A stretch of 64,000 nucleotides of DNA, from NCBI GenBank assembly GCA_947568835.1, contig OX387606.1, positions 2,976,001-3,040,000 of the forward strand, given 5' to 3'. The DNA comes from Protonemura montana. Taxonomy: Eukaryota > Arthropoda > Insecta > Plecoptera > Nemouridae. The position numbers were made by a program, and so were the translations under genes. A model generated the notes under the pieces. That model searched no databases, had not been told where the DNA came from, and was given only the letters and a program-made list of their open reading frames with translations. Below are positions 14,401 to 26,397 of this stretch, piece by piece; the first letter of the stretch is position 1, and every line of letters begins with the position of its first letter.

Positions 14401-14455
14401 TCAGACTCATCGAGTGAGTTGTGCCTCCGCCACCGCCGCCAATCGACATCGACAT
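2437..14455 (-). CDS. CRACD-like (KIAA1211-like) capping-protein/actin regulator, eight exons
   Basis: Exons 5'->3': 14323-14455 (ATG just after a CAG acceptor), 13596-13794, 12948-13131, 11467-11598, 6483-6560, 5796-5880, 5510-5634 and 2437-5250. All junctions are GT-AG and every split codon agrees in phase, giving 1250 codons with the stop. In order the product shows a basic patch (FDPFRGLRRMFRRRGG), a 13-Gly run, SVSHDSVFSASEP, a Ser-rich CSDGSLLSMGSSEMDE segment, then AAARHKMAVRPKRTH. From memory, human CRACD (about 1230 residues) has SHDSIF and AAKHKLAVKPKK in the same order. That family restrains capping protein and so influences actin, in the cytoplasm. The terminal exon is disordered, with many S-P-T-K motifs and two tandem-repeat tracts. 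The acceptor at 5250 is the only phase-compatible AG I found, but it is weak. The homology rests on two short motifs, and the function is inferred. Confidence 0.62.
5049..5129 (-). other. Possible 81-bp in-frame retained intron within the last CRACD-like exon
   Basis: On the minus strand a strong donor (GTAAGT, 5124-5129) and a pyrimidine-rich acceptor (CTCCCTGCAG, ending at 5049) lie 81 bases apart inside the long open reading frame. Eighty-one is a multiple of three and the segment has no stop. Splicing would therefore remove 27 residues without changing frame. Confidence 0.35.
9169..9564 (-). CDS. Candidate cassette exon or orphan acidic ORF in the largest CRACD-like intron
   Basis: The minus strand is open for about 160 codons here and encodes a strongly acidic product (MDADIDVMPMDDAMEVAEME, then further Asp/Glu/Val-rich sequence). 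A pyrimidine-preceded CAG acceptor at 9565 and a GAG|GTAACG donor at 9169 bound 396 bases, exactly 132 codons in phase 0/0. The flanking exons (11467-11598 and 6483-6560) also join in phase 0, so this segment could be included or skipped without a frameshift. I recognise no domain. It could instead be a separate small gene starting at the Met codon near 9518, or chance. Confidence 0.35.
10600..10925 (-). repeat. 5S rRNA-derived SINE, diverged copy
   Basis: Read on the minus strand, the head (about 10,830-10,922) matches the 5S-like head of the better copies, including GGAAACACCAGTTC and GTATTGGATGGGTTACC. It is followed by the family body (ACTTTCATCC box and CTTTTGGTGTTCTTCG). It is diverged and its tail is not clear, so the lower boundary is approximate. 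Confidence 0.6.
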
Positions 14456-15548
14456 CCTGCGCACGAAGGGAGCAAAGGGTTAGACAGAGAACTCAAAAAT
14501 TGAAAAAACTATCGACGGGTGGAAGGAATTTCATACTTAACAAAGCGAACTATCTTTTAAACAGCACTTTCATCTCAACGCTCAGGAGATAGGTAAATAA
14601 ACCTAGAGTCAAAGATCAAGCTCTCCAGCTGCTGTAATAAACGCTCTAGGTTTAAAAAAGCTTTCCACTCAAGTTCCGTACGCCACCGCGAGAGTACAAA
14701 GCATAGCCGACACTGCACGCGACATGAAATCGGAACTAGGATTCGTGAATGAACTTCTCGGGTAATTTTCCGATTTAAAACTACTTCGGCGGCCGTTTCT
14801 AGCGTCCGTCAACGGGACATGGTCGAGTGTCGAGACGTGCAAGCATCGAGTCTGATCACGACAGTTTCATCAGACAAACGCGGACGTGTGAATCTACTAA
14901 ACAAAGACGCGCCCGAATGCGAATGTCAACTATTGGTGGTCAGCGCCGCAAGTTTGTTTAGTATCAATAGACAGCTCAGGTACCACCGAAGACAGAAAAC
15001 TTTTTAAACAGCGCTGTTTGTTTCCGCTGTCCGTCTTCGCAGCAGAATTTTATAAGAGATTCTCTACGATCTTATTGAGATGGAAGCTGTTCAGTTTCCC
15101 TGTAATATTTTGACGCCCGTTGCAATCAAATGCCAAACAATCGGTGGACAATTTGTATCGATAGACACACCTTTGACACGAGCTCGGCCCTCCAATAAAT
15201 TGGGTCGAGTGAACCGCGAAATGCTACGTGACGGCGAAGTCTAATTGCCAATCTATATTTAGTTTACTTTGAATGCACGCCATTCGTTCGCCATGGAAGT
15301 CCCGAGCGTGCTTTGGACAAAGACCGGCGTTCAAGTTAATCACGCCTGTCCCGGGACGCGCCGTGAGCGACATCCGATAAGACAGGCGAAGCAGGAGACA
15401 GGATGGCTGCAAGTCTCGTTAACATCTGAGCACCAACTCCCTTGATCGACGTGAGGCGTTGAAGACTGGCTGCTGCATGCAACGAAAAGGAGTTCTACGA
15501 TCATCGCCGCTCAGGGGGTCAATTTCTGAAGCAGGGCTACATTTATGA

Positions 15549-15962
15549 CGGTTTTTAGACTCATGTCTACTTGATTTATCCTGAGCACTAGTTTTAACAA
15601 AAACTATTTCAACTGGGTTTTGAATGCTTAGTTAAGGACAACTAAATTTCCCGACGTTTCGTAACATGTACTAGTTACTTCTTCAAGGGTAAGAGCAGTC
15701 CTGACAATTTTCCAATAACAAAAGAATCACAAGCATTTAATGCAAATACATTTGCATTTGCGAATCAAATGCATTTAGATGCATTTAGGATGCTTGAACT
15801 AGGTAAGTGTTATAATTTTATGTGGTTCTTTTGTTATCGGAAAATTGTCAGGACTGCTCTTACCCTTGAAGAAGTAACTAGTACATGTTACGAAACGTCG
15901 GGAAATTTAGTTGTCCTTTACTTAGCATTCAAAACCCATTTCAAATAGTTTTTCTGAGGGCT
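15549..15962. repeat. Foldback (long inverted-repeat) element
   Basis: Arms of about 150 bp (roughly 15575-15735 and 15822-15962) are reverse complements with few mismatches, around an AT-rich spacer of about 86 bp. Each arm carries CCCGACGTTTCGTAACATG and CTTCTTCAAGGGTAAG. Read in the other sense this gives CTTGAAGAAG, a GTAAC/GTTAC hairpin, then CGAAACGTC. A single-arm relative lies at 32371-32515. I cannot assign a superfamily. Confidence 0.65.
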
Positions 15963-17034
15963 ATATTTCTACTAAACGGGAACTCAGTTACTGAGCACAC
16001 CATATGTTGCGGGTCGGTGGTGTAACTTAGAATAACGAGTAATCAAACCTTCAAGTCCCCACCCCTTGACGCACCCTGATAACTTTTAGCCACCTAAGAT
16101 AAGTCCACGAAGTTCCGTTGCCTTAATCATTCTATGTAAACAACAGGTAAACAGACCGCGGGTCAGTACAAAGGCCAGCAAGACTTGGCAATAATCGGAC
16201 AAAAGCGCGCCTTTCCGGGGCCCACAAAAGCGTGAGAACGAACAATGGGCGCCATCGCCACCCCGCACAATGCGTCAAGGTCGCAAGCGGGGGCGTCGCC
16301 GCCACCCCGAGTTCGATCCTGCGGTGGGGTACGAGGGGCGGGGTCCTCAGGATCGATTCCAGCTGCCCGCTGGAGCGGTTGTCATGGCGACCAGGGTCAA
16401 GGCCGCGTCGAGGGTACGGCGTCGCTAACAGGTGGACGCCGACGACGCTTGGCACGTTGTTCTACAAGTCTGCGTCGCTGATCGCTAAAATGGGGCCCTT
16501 GCACCCACTCTGTGTGCGTCACTGCCACTATTTAGCCTCCCTTGGCTTCGCCTGGAAAGCGTTGGGCAAGTCTTTGCATGCATGAATTATCCAGCACCTT
16601 CTTTTGTTCCATTGCTTAAATTGATAAAACTGGAAATCTTAAATAATCCCACAGCAATGTGATGCGGTCTTTAATTGTGATTAAAGATCACTTTTCATTG
16701 AAACGTCAAAATTGGTAGGGTCCTTGTGACTCGAAATCGGCGCCGCTGTTAATGTAAAATATGAGTTTTTTTCGCAGCAAAAAGCGCCAATGTGAAGTGC
16801 CAGCTCGATTTCTGGGCTTCTTAGGAGACAGACGAAGCAGCGTCGCTCGGATGCGTCAACGCACCCTCGCCGCGTGCCTCGGCCAAGAACACACCTTCAG
16901 AGCGCGTCGCGACGCATCGCGACGACGACGCCCACGGAGACGAGCGGGCACGAAACAGCGTCGGGCTGCGTCGGGCGGCGAACTGCTGGAACACAGAGAA
17001 GAAGCCGTCAACGAAACGCTCAATAAATTGATAA

Positions 17035-17365
17035 GTGGTGTTTAACGACGCACTGTTCTGACAACGGCTCTGAAATGAGCTGGTGAATAAGTGGGTGACG
17101 ATGAGAATAACAATGAACCTAAGCTGGTATAGAAGTGAGGAGAAGAAACCCGGTGCCGTCACGTATATTTTATTTATTTATTTATTTATTTATTTTATAT
17201 ATTTTATATACCTGTCGAAGAACACATACTCCAACCTTAGAGAAAGGAACATCTTCTCAAATAAGACTGGTCATGTGTATGATGGTCACCCAGCCAATAC
17301 CTGACCCAGCACAATGTTGCTTAACTTCGATGTTCTCACGAGAACACGCCGAACCGTTCGCTATA
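17035..17365 (-). repeat. 5S rRNA-derived SINE with a TTTA microsatellite
   Basis: Reverse-oriented copy. Its tail side begins with GTTTAACGACGCACTGTTC at about 17040, and the 5S-like head (GGTATTGGCTGGGTGACC on the minus strand) lies near 17,285-17,345. A (TTTA)n tract at 17168-17200 interrupts the body. The family assignment rests on the head, the CATACACATGACCAG box and the tail. Confidence 0.6.
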
Positions 17366-20300
17366 CGGAACGCCCGCTGTAGGACCCGACGGTGGCAGTC
17401 CAGGACGCGGTAGCTTCCTGGTAGCTCAAGGGATCATGACACATCCGATGTTCCCGGGTGACGTCACGCATTCCAAGACCAAGCACTTAAATAGCACGCA
17501 CAACACACGCACGCGCGCGCACAAACACACGCAACGACGCTGTCTCCAGACGCCGAGGCTGGCGGAGCGACGACGACGCATTCCGTCGCTCGGCTTGTGG
17601 CTCACCGAGCCAAAGAGTGTTCCCACGGGCACAAAAACATACACCGGCAAGCTCTCGGCATATATCTGTAATTTATCACATTGTCTGAATACAAATAAGA
17701 TATCCACTTTTCAGCGGAGTAGACAGTATTATTTTCATAATTTAGTCTAAATGCACTTTCAGATAATTTGTGTTCCTTGGGTAAACTTCCTAAAAACGTA
17801 TCTCATTCCCGGGCATTTTGACATACTTATAACTTTAAATGAGGAAAACGAACAGAAAGAACGCATTCTTGCAGTTTCCAAGAAAGTCGACTTCAAGGTA
17901 AGACCACGTAAGACCATGCACCCGGGCCTTGCGTGTAGAGCACGCGACCTAGCGGTGCCTTTCCAAGGTACCATCGTATGAAGAAGAAACAAGAGTGGCA
18001 CTGAGATTTTGTGTCAGTTTCGAAAAATGTAACCAACCGTTCCAGTCCGATAGAGTTACAAAGTTATTTCTGAATAAAAATCGCAGGGAAAACAGAGATT
18101 TCCTTTTCTTGTGTAAGTTCCAGAATGCTGCACTAACAGTGCCAACCTTGAACCTATGCACGATCAGGGATTCAAACCTGGCAATACCATGGCGAGACAG
18201 TCAGCAGAGTTTTGTTATAATCGCGGCCACTACATTCCCCTCACGCAGCCCGCCACAGACCAACGATCCAGAGAACGTGTTCGCAATAAAATCTATATCA
18301 AGAACTTCGACGTCCAGGCTTTGCTTACAGGATCCGAGCGAGACGCGTGCTTTCGAGTTACACCACAGAATCTCCATAAATTCTCATATAGATGCGATCC
18401 TGCGACGGTCGCCGACCATACCGAACGCAAAAAGCAGGCAGTGGAGTAGATCAGACGAGCAAAGTTCGCTCCGAGATCAAGAAGTTCTTTCAACCCGTAC
18501 CCAGAGATGTCGAACTTTAGAGCAATGAATTCAAGTTAAGAACAGTAGTCGCTCCTAATCGGTTCCCTGTCGGGTGCGAACGGCATCCACCGTCAAGCCC
18601 CCATAAAGTACGTCGCCCCCGTGCGTGGTCGATGGACGTTCGATGGTCGCCATCGCCTTGGTGACCGAGCACAGCATCGGAATGCAGCGCACAAGTGCAG
18701 CCCGCAAGATGCAGAATGCAGTCGTGAGGCGACGCTGCCTGTCGGTCGGTCGGCCGGCGGCAACCTGTTTGCTAACTGTACACCAGACCTACTCCACACC
18801 GAGATCTCAGAGATCGCATCTTGTTCTCCGCGTACGCCCATCTTGAGCGCTCGTGTGTACCACCGTTGCAATAAACACGATCGCGACTAACGATCATTCT
18901 GACCAGGCTGTCGAGTCTGAGATGCATGGACGTGGTACTGGTACATGATAGCGCTATACACACGTTAATACACTCTTTAGAATCAAGAATATTCTCTAGA
19001 AGCCCTCGCTTTTCAATATCTTCTCGTACATTCGCGAAGCTATTTGGGCATAATCAAACTGCATGAAAGCGCTTTTTAAATATGCTTTTTACTCCATACA
19101 TATTTATCGCCTACAGATACGGGCCCCATTAGCGGAACCATCGAGTTGGTGAACAGCGCAGCCGATTGCCTCGGCGAGTATCGGAGCTCGCCAATCGCCC
19201 CCGCTTGACGCCGACGGCGGTGAAAGCTCGGACGGCAGCGTCGCCCACACGCTCCGTGTGGCTCTCTAGCTGGCCGACGAGATCACCGCGCCCCGTGCCG
19301 CGCGAGCGTGAGAGCGTCGCCTGGGAAGCTCCCAGCATTGTTTGGCGCTTTTCGGCCGACCACCGTTCGGGCTTCCGCGTCCGCGTCGACGCTGACAGGA
19401 CCGACTCAGTTCTGCGGCCCAGCCCTGTCGAGCTGACACCCGGTAGCTAGCGGTAGTCGGAGTACGACCAGACGCATGTACCCCGGGGGGCGTTGCGACA
19501 GCTTGCCATTAGGCCTCCGCGACGAACAATGAGATGTTGCGACTGGTGTCGGTACAAGCAACGTCCGGTGTTTTCGTGGCTTGGTAACTCGGTGTTGGTG
19601 TGTAGCCGTCGTAAACACGTTCGGCAGAGGCATACGGTGAACTCCGTGCTGAAAAATGGCGTATACCTTTCTTGGGGCGTCGTCAGCGAAGATGTTAAGT
19701 GCTTGTCGACACACGCAACTGCAGGATTAAGTCCTGCCTTTTGCGGCGGAGTATTTATAAGTACACAATGAACCTTTCGCGATAGAATTAGGGAGGAAAT
19801 CGCGGCGGGTGCGGGTGCTGAAGGTGTAGGTTAGGGGCATAGCTCGTAATGACGTTGGGCAGCGTGGCGTGCCTCGCGCTCGGTCGAGCACGACGACGCC
19901 AGCTGCCGTCGGCTCGGCGTCGGCCGCGAGCGTTGGGGGTCGGCACTGAGTCACGTGTGCCATGCGAGTTCCCGTCGCAGCTGGATCAATTATTAATACG
20001 CATTTCTTGCCAGCTGGTTTAGCTCAATAATCAGAATGACCAGGTAATGGCAACGCACTTCTGATACACAAAGTCAAACTGCAAGAGTGCACGAGGTACT
20101 TACATAAAGGTTTAACTTAGCATCCGCGGATTCGCGCTGTTTATTGATATTCGAATTATTGACGCCTCGGGGCGATCAACGCGCACGTTCAACGCACCCG
20201 CTTCGGTGTTACACATCTAAATATCCAACGCCGAATGCAAGCGTTCCGGGTTGGACGAGTGGGGCCCGGTTTCTGTAATTTCACCACTTCATGTCCCTCC

Positions 20301-23300
20301 ACACTGTGCCAAGCATGTCTACACCCAATTCCCCGCAGAAAAGCGTTTCCCATATGTCCGCAGGTTGTTACAGAATCTGTCCCTCGCTTGGTGGGCCGGC
20401 ATCACGCGATCACCGGATCACGCGACTCGTCGACGCCTGGCATCGCTTCCGGCATGTCCGCCCCAAGCCAGGTATCCCCGTCGGTCGGAAGCAGTGAAAC
20501 GCCTCCCCAGCCCGCGAGCGGCCGCCCGACGCCACCGCAGCGCGGAGAGAGTGCGGCGCAATTAGAGCCTCTCAGCGGCAATTAACAGCGACGACGACGA
20601 CGTTGTAATTAGCAGACCGGCAATTAGGTGTCTGCTCTCGTCACGCGTTCGCCACTGAGTACACGCGGCCAGTGGCGGAGGGTACGGACCGAACTTCCGG
20701 AGATGTTCCTCTTTATTCAGGTATGCGAGGCCCCATGAAAGTACGTATTGAAACGGCATGAAGCCACAGAGGACTCGTTGTCTCAGCAATGCGCCGGTAA
20801 ACGCAGCTAGTAAGGAGACAGCGTGTCCCACGAGGCTCGCATTAACTTCCTTGTTTCAGATATCGATACGCCAGCTCATGGCCGAAGGCGCTGCCCGCCT
20901 CGACACAATAATGCTGATTGATTCCGTGCCCAGCAGCCTTTAACTGGGCCCGGTGCCGCGACCACAAGCCACAAGGCATTAGGCGATACTACTGGACGCA
21001 GGTTCAACTCAACGCTGCATCTTCAAGGGATCGTGAACCAACACCGAATTGTACCTTACAGTGCAATACCAACGTGGCTTTGACAAAGCGGCATGCATAA
21101 CATCGTTCAAAGTCCCGTCAAAAGATCGCCAGTTGGAACTTGTACCGAGCCTGGGTATGCGCGGGGACGAGTTTCGGCCGGCGCCTCGCTGGGACCGGCA
21201 CGACCATGACGTCGGTCGACCGGCCACGTCCGAGACAAGCAACACAGGCCTTCGTGGGGCTGGCCCAAGCAGGGGACAGCAACGACGTGACCCATCGATG
21301 GCAGCTGGTGCTCACGCCGAAGACAGCCTCAAGCTGCAAGGCCGAGACGTCGGCGACCTCGCGTACGTCAAGGCCGACGCCTCTGGGTCCGGTCGGATGT
21401 TGCCGGGAGCCGCATAAAGGCCTGTCTGAGCGAAACCACACGAAACCGGCCGTAACGATTGCATCCCGATTCGCACTCAGGACCCCACTGCATGGCTCGA
21501 CGTGCAGAGTCCCGATTTCCGCCACTGATTGCTGCGCCGCCCGCTCTAGATGGTTAAACCACGACCCGGCCTGGCACACGTAATATCGAAATAGAAAGCA
21601 ACTTTGCCGAGAAGACAAAGAGATGCAGGGATCTTGCGCTTGCGTCGGCCCCTCGTGAGTACCGAGAACACCGTGACTGCTCACTGACGGCGTCCTCCGT
21701 ACCAACATCCACGAGCAAGCCATCTACAACGCGACCCGTGGCTTGACGACGCTGCGCTATTTTCACGTCGCTCAGGTTCTTGACAAAACAGCTGACATGT
21801 CTGTCTCGCGCCACCTCCGGCGCTGTCGACTTCAACAGGAGCCGGTTAGGCCCATGGTTAGGCCTGCCAGTGGTTTCGGGCATCAAGCTTCGGGTCCGGC
21901 GGCGACCTTCGTCGGACAAGCGCCTGTCCTTGGCCGTCGCCGGACCGTCGCGGGGAGCAGCCGTCGGCTGACCCATTTCCCCCTACAGTCGGCACCAGTT
22001 CCAGTCCACCTTAGCATGCCTGTCTGGGACGCGTGGACAGTCCACCTCCATACAAACCGTTTATAATCCCGGAAGAAATTCCACAATTTGTAGGTTTCCA
22101 GCCCGCACTACACAAGCAGCCCGGTCACAGTGGGCATTCCAATGTGCCAGGGCGCAACGTCGAAACCAAAGTCTCCCTTGTTTGCGAAGATCATCTTCGT
22201 GTCACAGACATGTCGAGAACCCCGTCACCGAAGTGGGTGTGTTGGCTGGGCTGGAGCGGGGAGCGAGGAATGCCGCCGAAAAGTACTTCCTATAAATAAG
22301 TCATCGTCCAGGCTAGACGAGGCTGGATCCGTCGATGCAGCGACGCCGCTTAGCAGCATGTGCGTAGACGTCGGTCCAGACACCCATGTGTGCTGACTCA
22401 TGTAGCAACCATCTCCGTTTGGCATGCCGGAATCCTGGTAGGGAGCATGGGACCCAAGTCAGTGTAACGGATGAACACTTCCAGCGAGTACCATTAAGGG
22501 TGGACTCTAATCTTTCTGGGAGTCATTTCGCGAGACGTTCGGAATGCATCAAACTCCGGCGTCGTGACATTTGGTGGTTTGACGACGCCCTGTTCTGAAG
22601 ACCAGTCTGCATGTCTAGACACTGGCCAGTCAAGGAATTAACGAGTGACAGAAAGAAGGCTACAACATTTCCTTATAGTTTAACTATTTATCCAAGTGGT
22701 TACAATATCCCTGAATTCAAGCCAAGATATTTCTTCAAATCTGAGATGGTAAGCATAGTGTTAAATTGACATTGTTATTCACAAAGTAAGCATTAGTTTT
22801 ACTTGTTCATTCCATTTCCATCGCCATATGATGCATGCGTTATGCATCTGCACTCTTGTAACAAGTAACAGGCGCGCTGCACAGCGGCGAGAGAACGAGC
22901 GAGGTCATTTCCAATCAAACCAAATCGAAACTGTCGGAATGTGTAAACGCGCTCGGCTCAGGCGAGTGGTTTAACCTTTAAACGCGTGTACTCGCCAGCT
23001 TGCTTGAATCTCAGCACGCCTCTCCGTGCCTTACAATATACAATTGAATCATAAACGTAATAAACACGTCGATTCACCACTCGGTTCGAATCATTTCACG
23101 CTGTGGAAATATCATCTTTTTTTGCGCGGTCCCGTCGCGGTCTCAGTAAAAACACGATGACTGGTGCGGAACTGTCACAAAAACCTTGCCGTGAGTACCA
23201 ATGTCGAGTCCCCATTGGTGTGTGTCAAGAACGGCGAGAAAAACCGATCGTGAAGTCGAAGCAAGCGATTGGCACGACTGGGTATGCGTCGTAATTCGGC

Positions 23301-25384
23301 TGCATCGTCGCAACTACGGTGACACGGAAACTATCCGGCCCTGGGTTAGTAGCATGACAACCACCCGGTAATTTGTGATCATTGTTGGACGGATAATTGG
23401 ACGAATTTTACTCGATCGGCGTTCCGGCAAACCTTGAGCACATCGCACCGTTGCTGCCGCGGCCGCCGGATCGAGGCAATTTGTTTCGCGTTTAGATCGC
23501 GTTAGTACTTCCATGTTTCTGTTGCCGGCAGGCAACCCAATTGCAGGTAAACCGCTGAGTCCGCTGTCGGCCAAGTATGACCTTCTCTGCTTGCATGCCC
23601 AAGGACATTGTGGTACTGAACCAAACATCCTGAGCCAGCCGTGGGGACCTGACACCCTAGTCTGCACCTATCTATACAAATGCTGGTCGAACGTTTTCAT
23701 CATTCGAACTCACGCCACTATGTACCGACACCTTTTTACCATTAGGTTGCATTTCATTTGAACAAAGAATGTAGCGCAATGCAAAAATGCAGCCTGTTCG
23801 TGGGTGTCAGTATACGAGGCGGCAACAACTCTGTAAAGCTATATCATTTCGCTCGAGTGGCCCAGTTAGCGAGTTAGAAAAGTGTGTCCGGCCGAATAGA
23901 CTTCGACGTTCACTTTGAAACGTGCAAGCCACGTTCAACCACGTTCGGGTCTCCGACCAACCCGTCGCTGGCAAATCGTTGCACGAAGCCAGTCTAACGC
24001 CCCACGGCGTGGCCGCGGGCCCGAAGTCCCCGTGTTACCCTCCGCCGTGCTGCAGACCGCGGCAGCTATCGACGAGCGGGCAGCCAGCTGGAGTCATCGA
24101 CCGGGCGCGCGGAGGTCGTGGCCAGCACCAGCAGCGGTCGCGCGGACCTAGCCCCGCTCTGGATGGCCACACGGACGACGTCGGAGGCGACGTGCCCGTG
24201 TTCGGCCAGACGTGCGCGACGCAGCAAGGCTGGGGGCGTCGCGCAAAATTCGCGCGCCGACCGACATCCTCGTGGACGTTCGAAAGTCAACGTGCCTCGT
24301 TGAGCATCATGCGACTTCCCCGTTGGGGTGCTCATGTGTGCTTGCGGGGTTATCGTTTTGATCGTCTCGCCTGTCAACTCCATCGATAGGCGGTCAACCG
24401 TTTAATGACTCCGTTGCTCGGCTATTGATTCTTGTGACACGTTTGTGGTGTGTTGCTGACAGGTAGCAACTAGCTGCTGCACCGGCAACACTCGGAGCGT
24501 ACAGAGCAACGCCGAGCGAGATGCGAGCTGGTTGTTGTAAGGTCGGTCGCTCGGACCGACGCTAATTGTCGGTTCACAGATGACCTGGTTAGCCAGTGGG
24601 CATCGAGGTTGAACGCGGCTGCACTACCATCATCATCGCGCTCGTCTGCCTAGCGACGAGACACCAAGGTGTCCAGCTGCCTAGTTGACGGTCACCCCTC
24701 GCCGTCAGCTAGGGGTCAGGGGTGTGATGCCGCGCGCCCCGCATAGTCGGGGTGGCACGCTGGCCACCGGGCTTCTGAACGAGAGGCTTCCTAACAAACA
24801 TTACTAATGAGATTAACAAACTATATGAACTCACCAGCGCGAGGGAGAGAAACGGTGTTACGCAGATCGGCGAGTGGAGGGCTTCTTCAGCTCTTCGACG
24901 GTGTTGTCAACGACGGCGTCATGGGTAATCCGGTAATCCTGGTTGGACACAACACACGGTGGCTGGAGTGGCTGACACGAAAGTTGAAACACAACACAAG
25001 GTGTGAGGAAAACGTCTGATGGACACGGGATTTAGGCGTGAAGAGGTTGCGGGAAAACGATTCCGTGTCGTCGGGCACCGGAGGAGGATCCCGACGAACT
25101 TTGTGTAAGAGAGTCGGTTAGTGAATACCGATTCAAACGGTTGACGGGCGACGTGTTGCCAGGATGACGGCCATTGTGTGACTGACTGGCTTCGAGTTCG
25201 AACTCCAAGGAGAACGGCGTTCAGTGCGCTCTAGTAGGTGATGGCTGAAGCCAGTTGAAGCCTAAGGAGCTTAGTTCACGAAACGAACAGCTTGTGTCAA
25301 AAATTTTAAAATGGCTTCCTAGTGAATGAAGACGTCGGACGCACATAACCTTTCAGTGCTGTATTTAGGAGTAAAGGCATCACG

Positions 25385-26397
25385 ATGGCCAACTCTGATG
25401 CTGCACAAGTGAGTTCCTTGCCGTTGCCACCAGTGCAATACATCAACCAGTACACGGAGGAGAATGTTCGCCGCAATCGGGCCCCACGGCCTCCACCACC
25501 CCCGCTCGACACATATTCCATGTTCGGCAATGCTTTTGGAGCCGACGACGCAATTATTCGCCCTCTCGAAAGCCAAGGCATTCGAAGACTATACCACCAA
25601 CATTGTGACAGGTAGGTGGTTGTATTTTCACTTCCAGTTACTTACTGCTAACCCACCCACCAGTACCATCGCATAGCAACTTTTTCTGATTGACAAATTG
25701 ATTTCAGGCGGAAAGAGCTTCGGAAGTTGAACCACTCGCTACTTGTAAACTTTCTTGACCTCCTGGACCTGCTCGTGCAATGTCCTGACTCTCCCAGACG
25801 CGCCGAGAAGGTCGAAGATCTCAGTCTTCTGTTTATCCACGTTCATCATCTCCTAAACGAATTCCGGCCACATCAGGTACCTTATGAGTTATGATCCATC
25901 TCACCTTTTTTGTTAGCGCCTGGGCACAATTCAATCACTAAACTCTAAGACTCTGGAGACCCATTGGAAAATTTGAAAGGTTACGAAAAATATTTTGAGT
26001 TATCTAGTTCAATATTCTCAGATCATTCAGTGATCATTTCATGGTAATTGAAGGAAAAAAGGTACAAGGAGTTTACAGTTAGTAGCTGGTATGCACCACT
26101 TGTCAATGATTCAATACATTGTCGTGCTTTCAGGCTCGCGAAACGTTACGAGTCATGCTGGAACTGCAAATGCGGCAACGTCACGAGACAGCGCAGCGCT
26201 TCCAGCGTCATCTTGAACGCGCGATGGAGACAGTACATAGTGCTCTGGCAGCGTTGCCCGAACCAGTACGGGCTCCGGATGCCGACCCATCAGCCCTGGC
26301 CCAGGATACTGTCACGGGTGGCGCTGGTGAGGCAGCTGCTTGTGATGCCAGCGCTAGAGACAGGCTCATGTGCGCTATTGTCGATGCTATGCCATGA
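25385..26397 (+). CDS. MED7: Mediator complex subunit 7
   Basis: Exons 25385-25611, 25708-25876 and 26134-26397 join at GT-AG sites with matching phase, giving 219 codons plus TGA. The human protein has 233 residues. MED7 belongs to the middle module of Mediator and links it, with MED21 and MED31, to RNA polymerase II in the nucleus. The product shows the family landmarks in order: a proline-rich N terminus ([30 protein letters not shown]), [53 protein letters not shown], then a helix rich in Gln, Arg and Glu ([17 protein letters not shown]). The C-terminal end is less conserved. The ATG at 25385 begins the region matching the family N terminus. An AATAAA lies at 26596-26601, about 200 bases after the stop. 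The gene converges on Api5. Confidence 0.95.

Larger units (their letters stand above)
14457..25384. other. Gene-poor interval upstream of the CRACD-like gene and MED7
   Basis: About 11 kb without a gene I can support. It holds a foldback repeat (15549-15962), a SINE (17035-17365) and a probable SINE-tail fragment near 22565-22625. GC-rich patches lie around 16.8-17.0, 19.1-19.5, 20.4-20.6, 21.1-22.0 and 23.9-24.3 kb. These patches produce long open frames on both strands by composition alone. One or more could be 5' untranslated exons or promoters of the two diverging neighbours, but the sequence does not show this. Confidence 0.5.

Noticed and set aside
16805-17000. Minus-strand segment reading VFLAEARGEG, reminiscent of the SHDSVFSASEP exon
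   Set aside because: No usable donor and no phase agreement with the neighbouring exon; too short to call a duplicated exon.
17995-18528. 177-codon open frame on the plus strand
   Set aside because: The composition looks random, there is no recognisable domain, and no exon structure surrounds it.
21118-21976. Overlapping open frames of 147, 201 and 140 codons
   Set aside because: Open on both strands in GC-rich sequence, with no motif, splice context or homology recognised.
23922-24389. 155-codon frame in a GC-rich patch upstream of MED7
   Set aside because: Overlapping frames are open on both strands, so this is more likely a CpG-rich regulatory patch or an untranslated exon.
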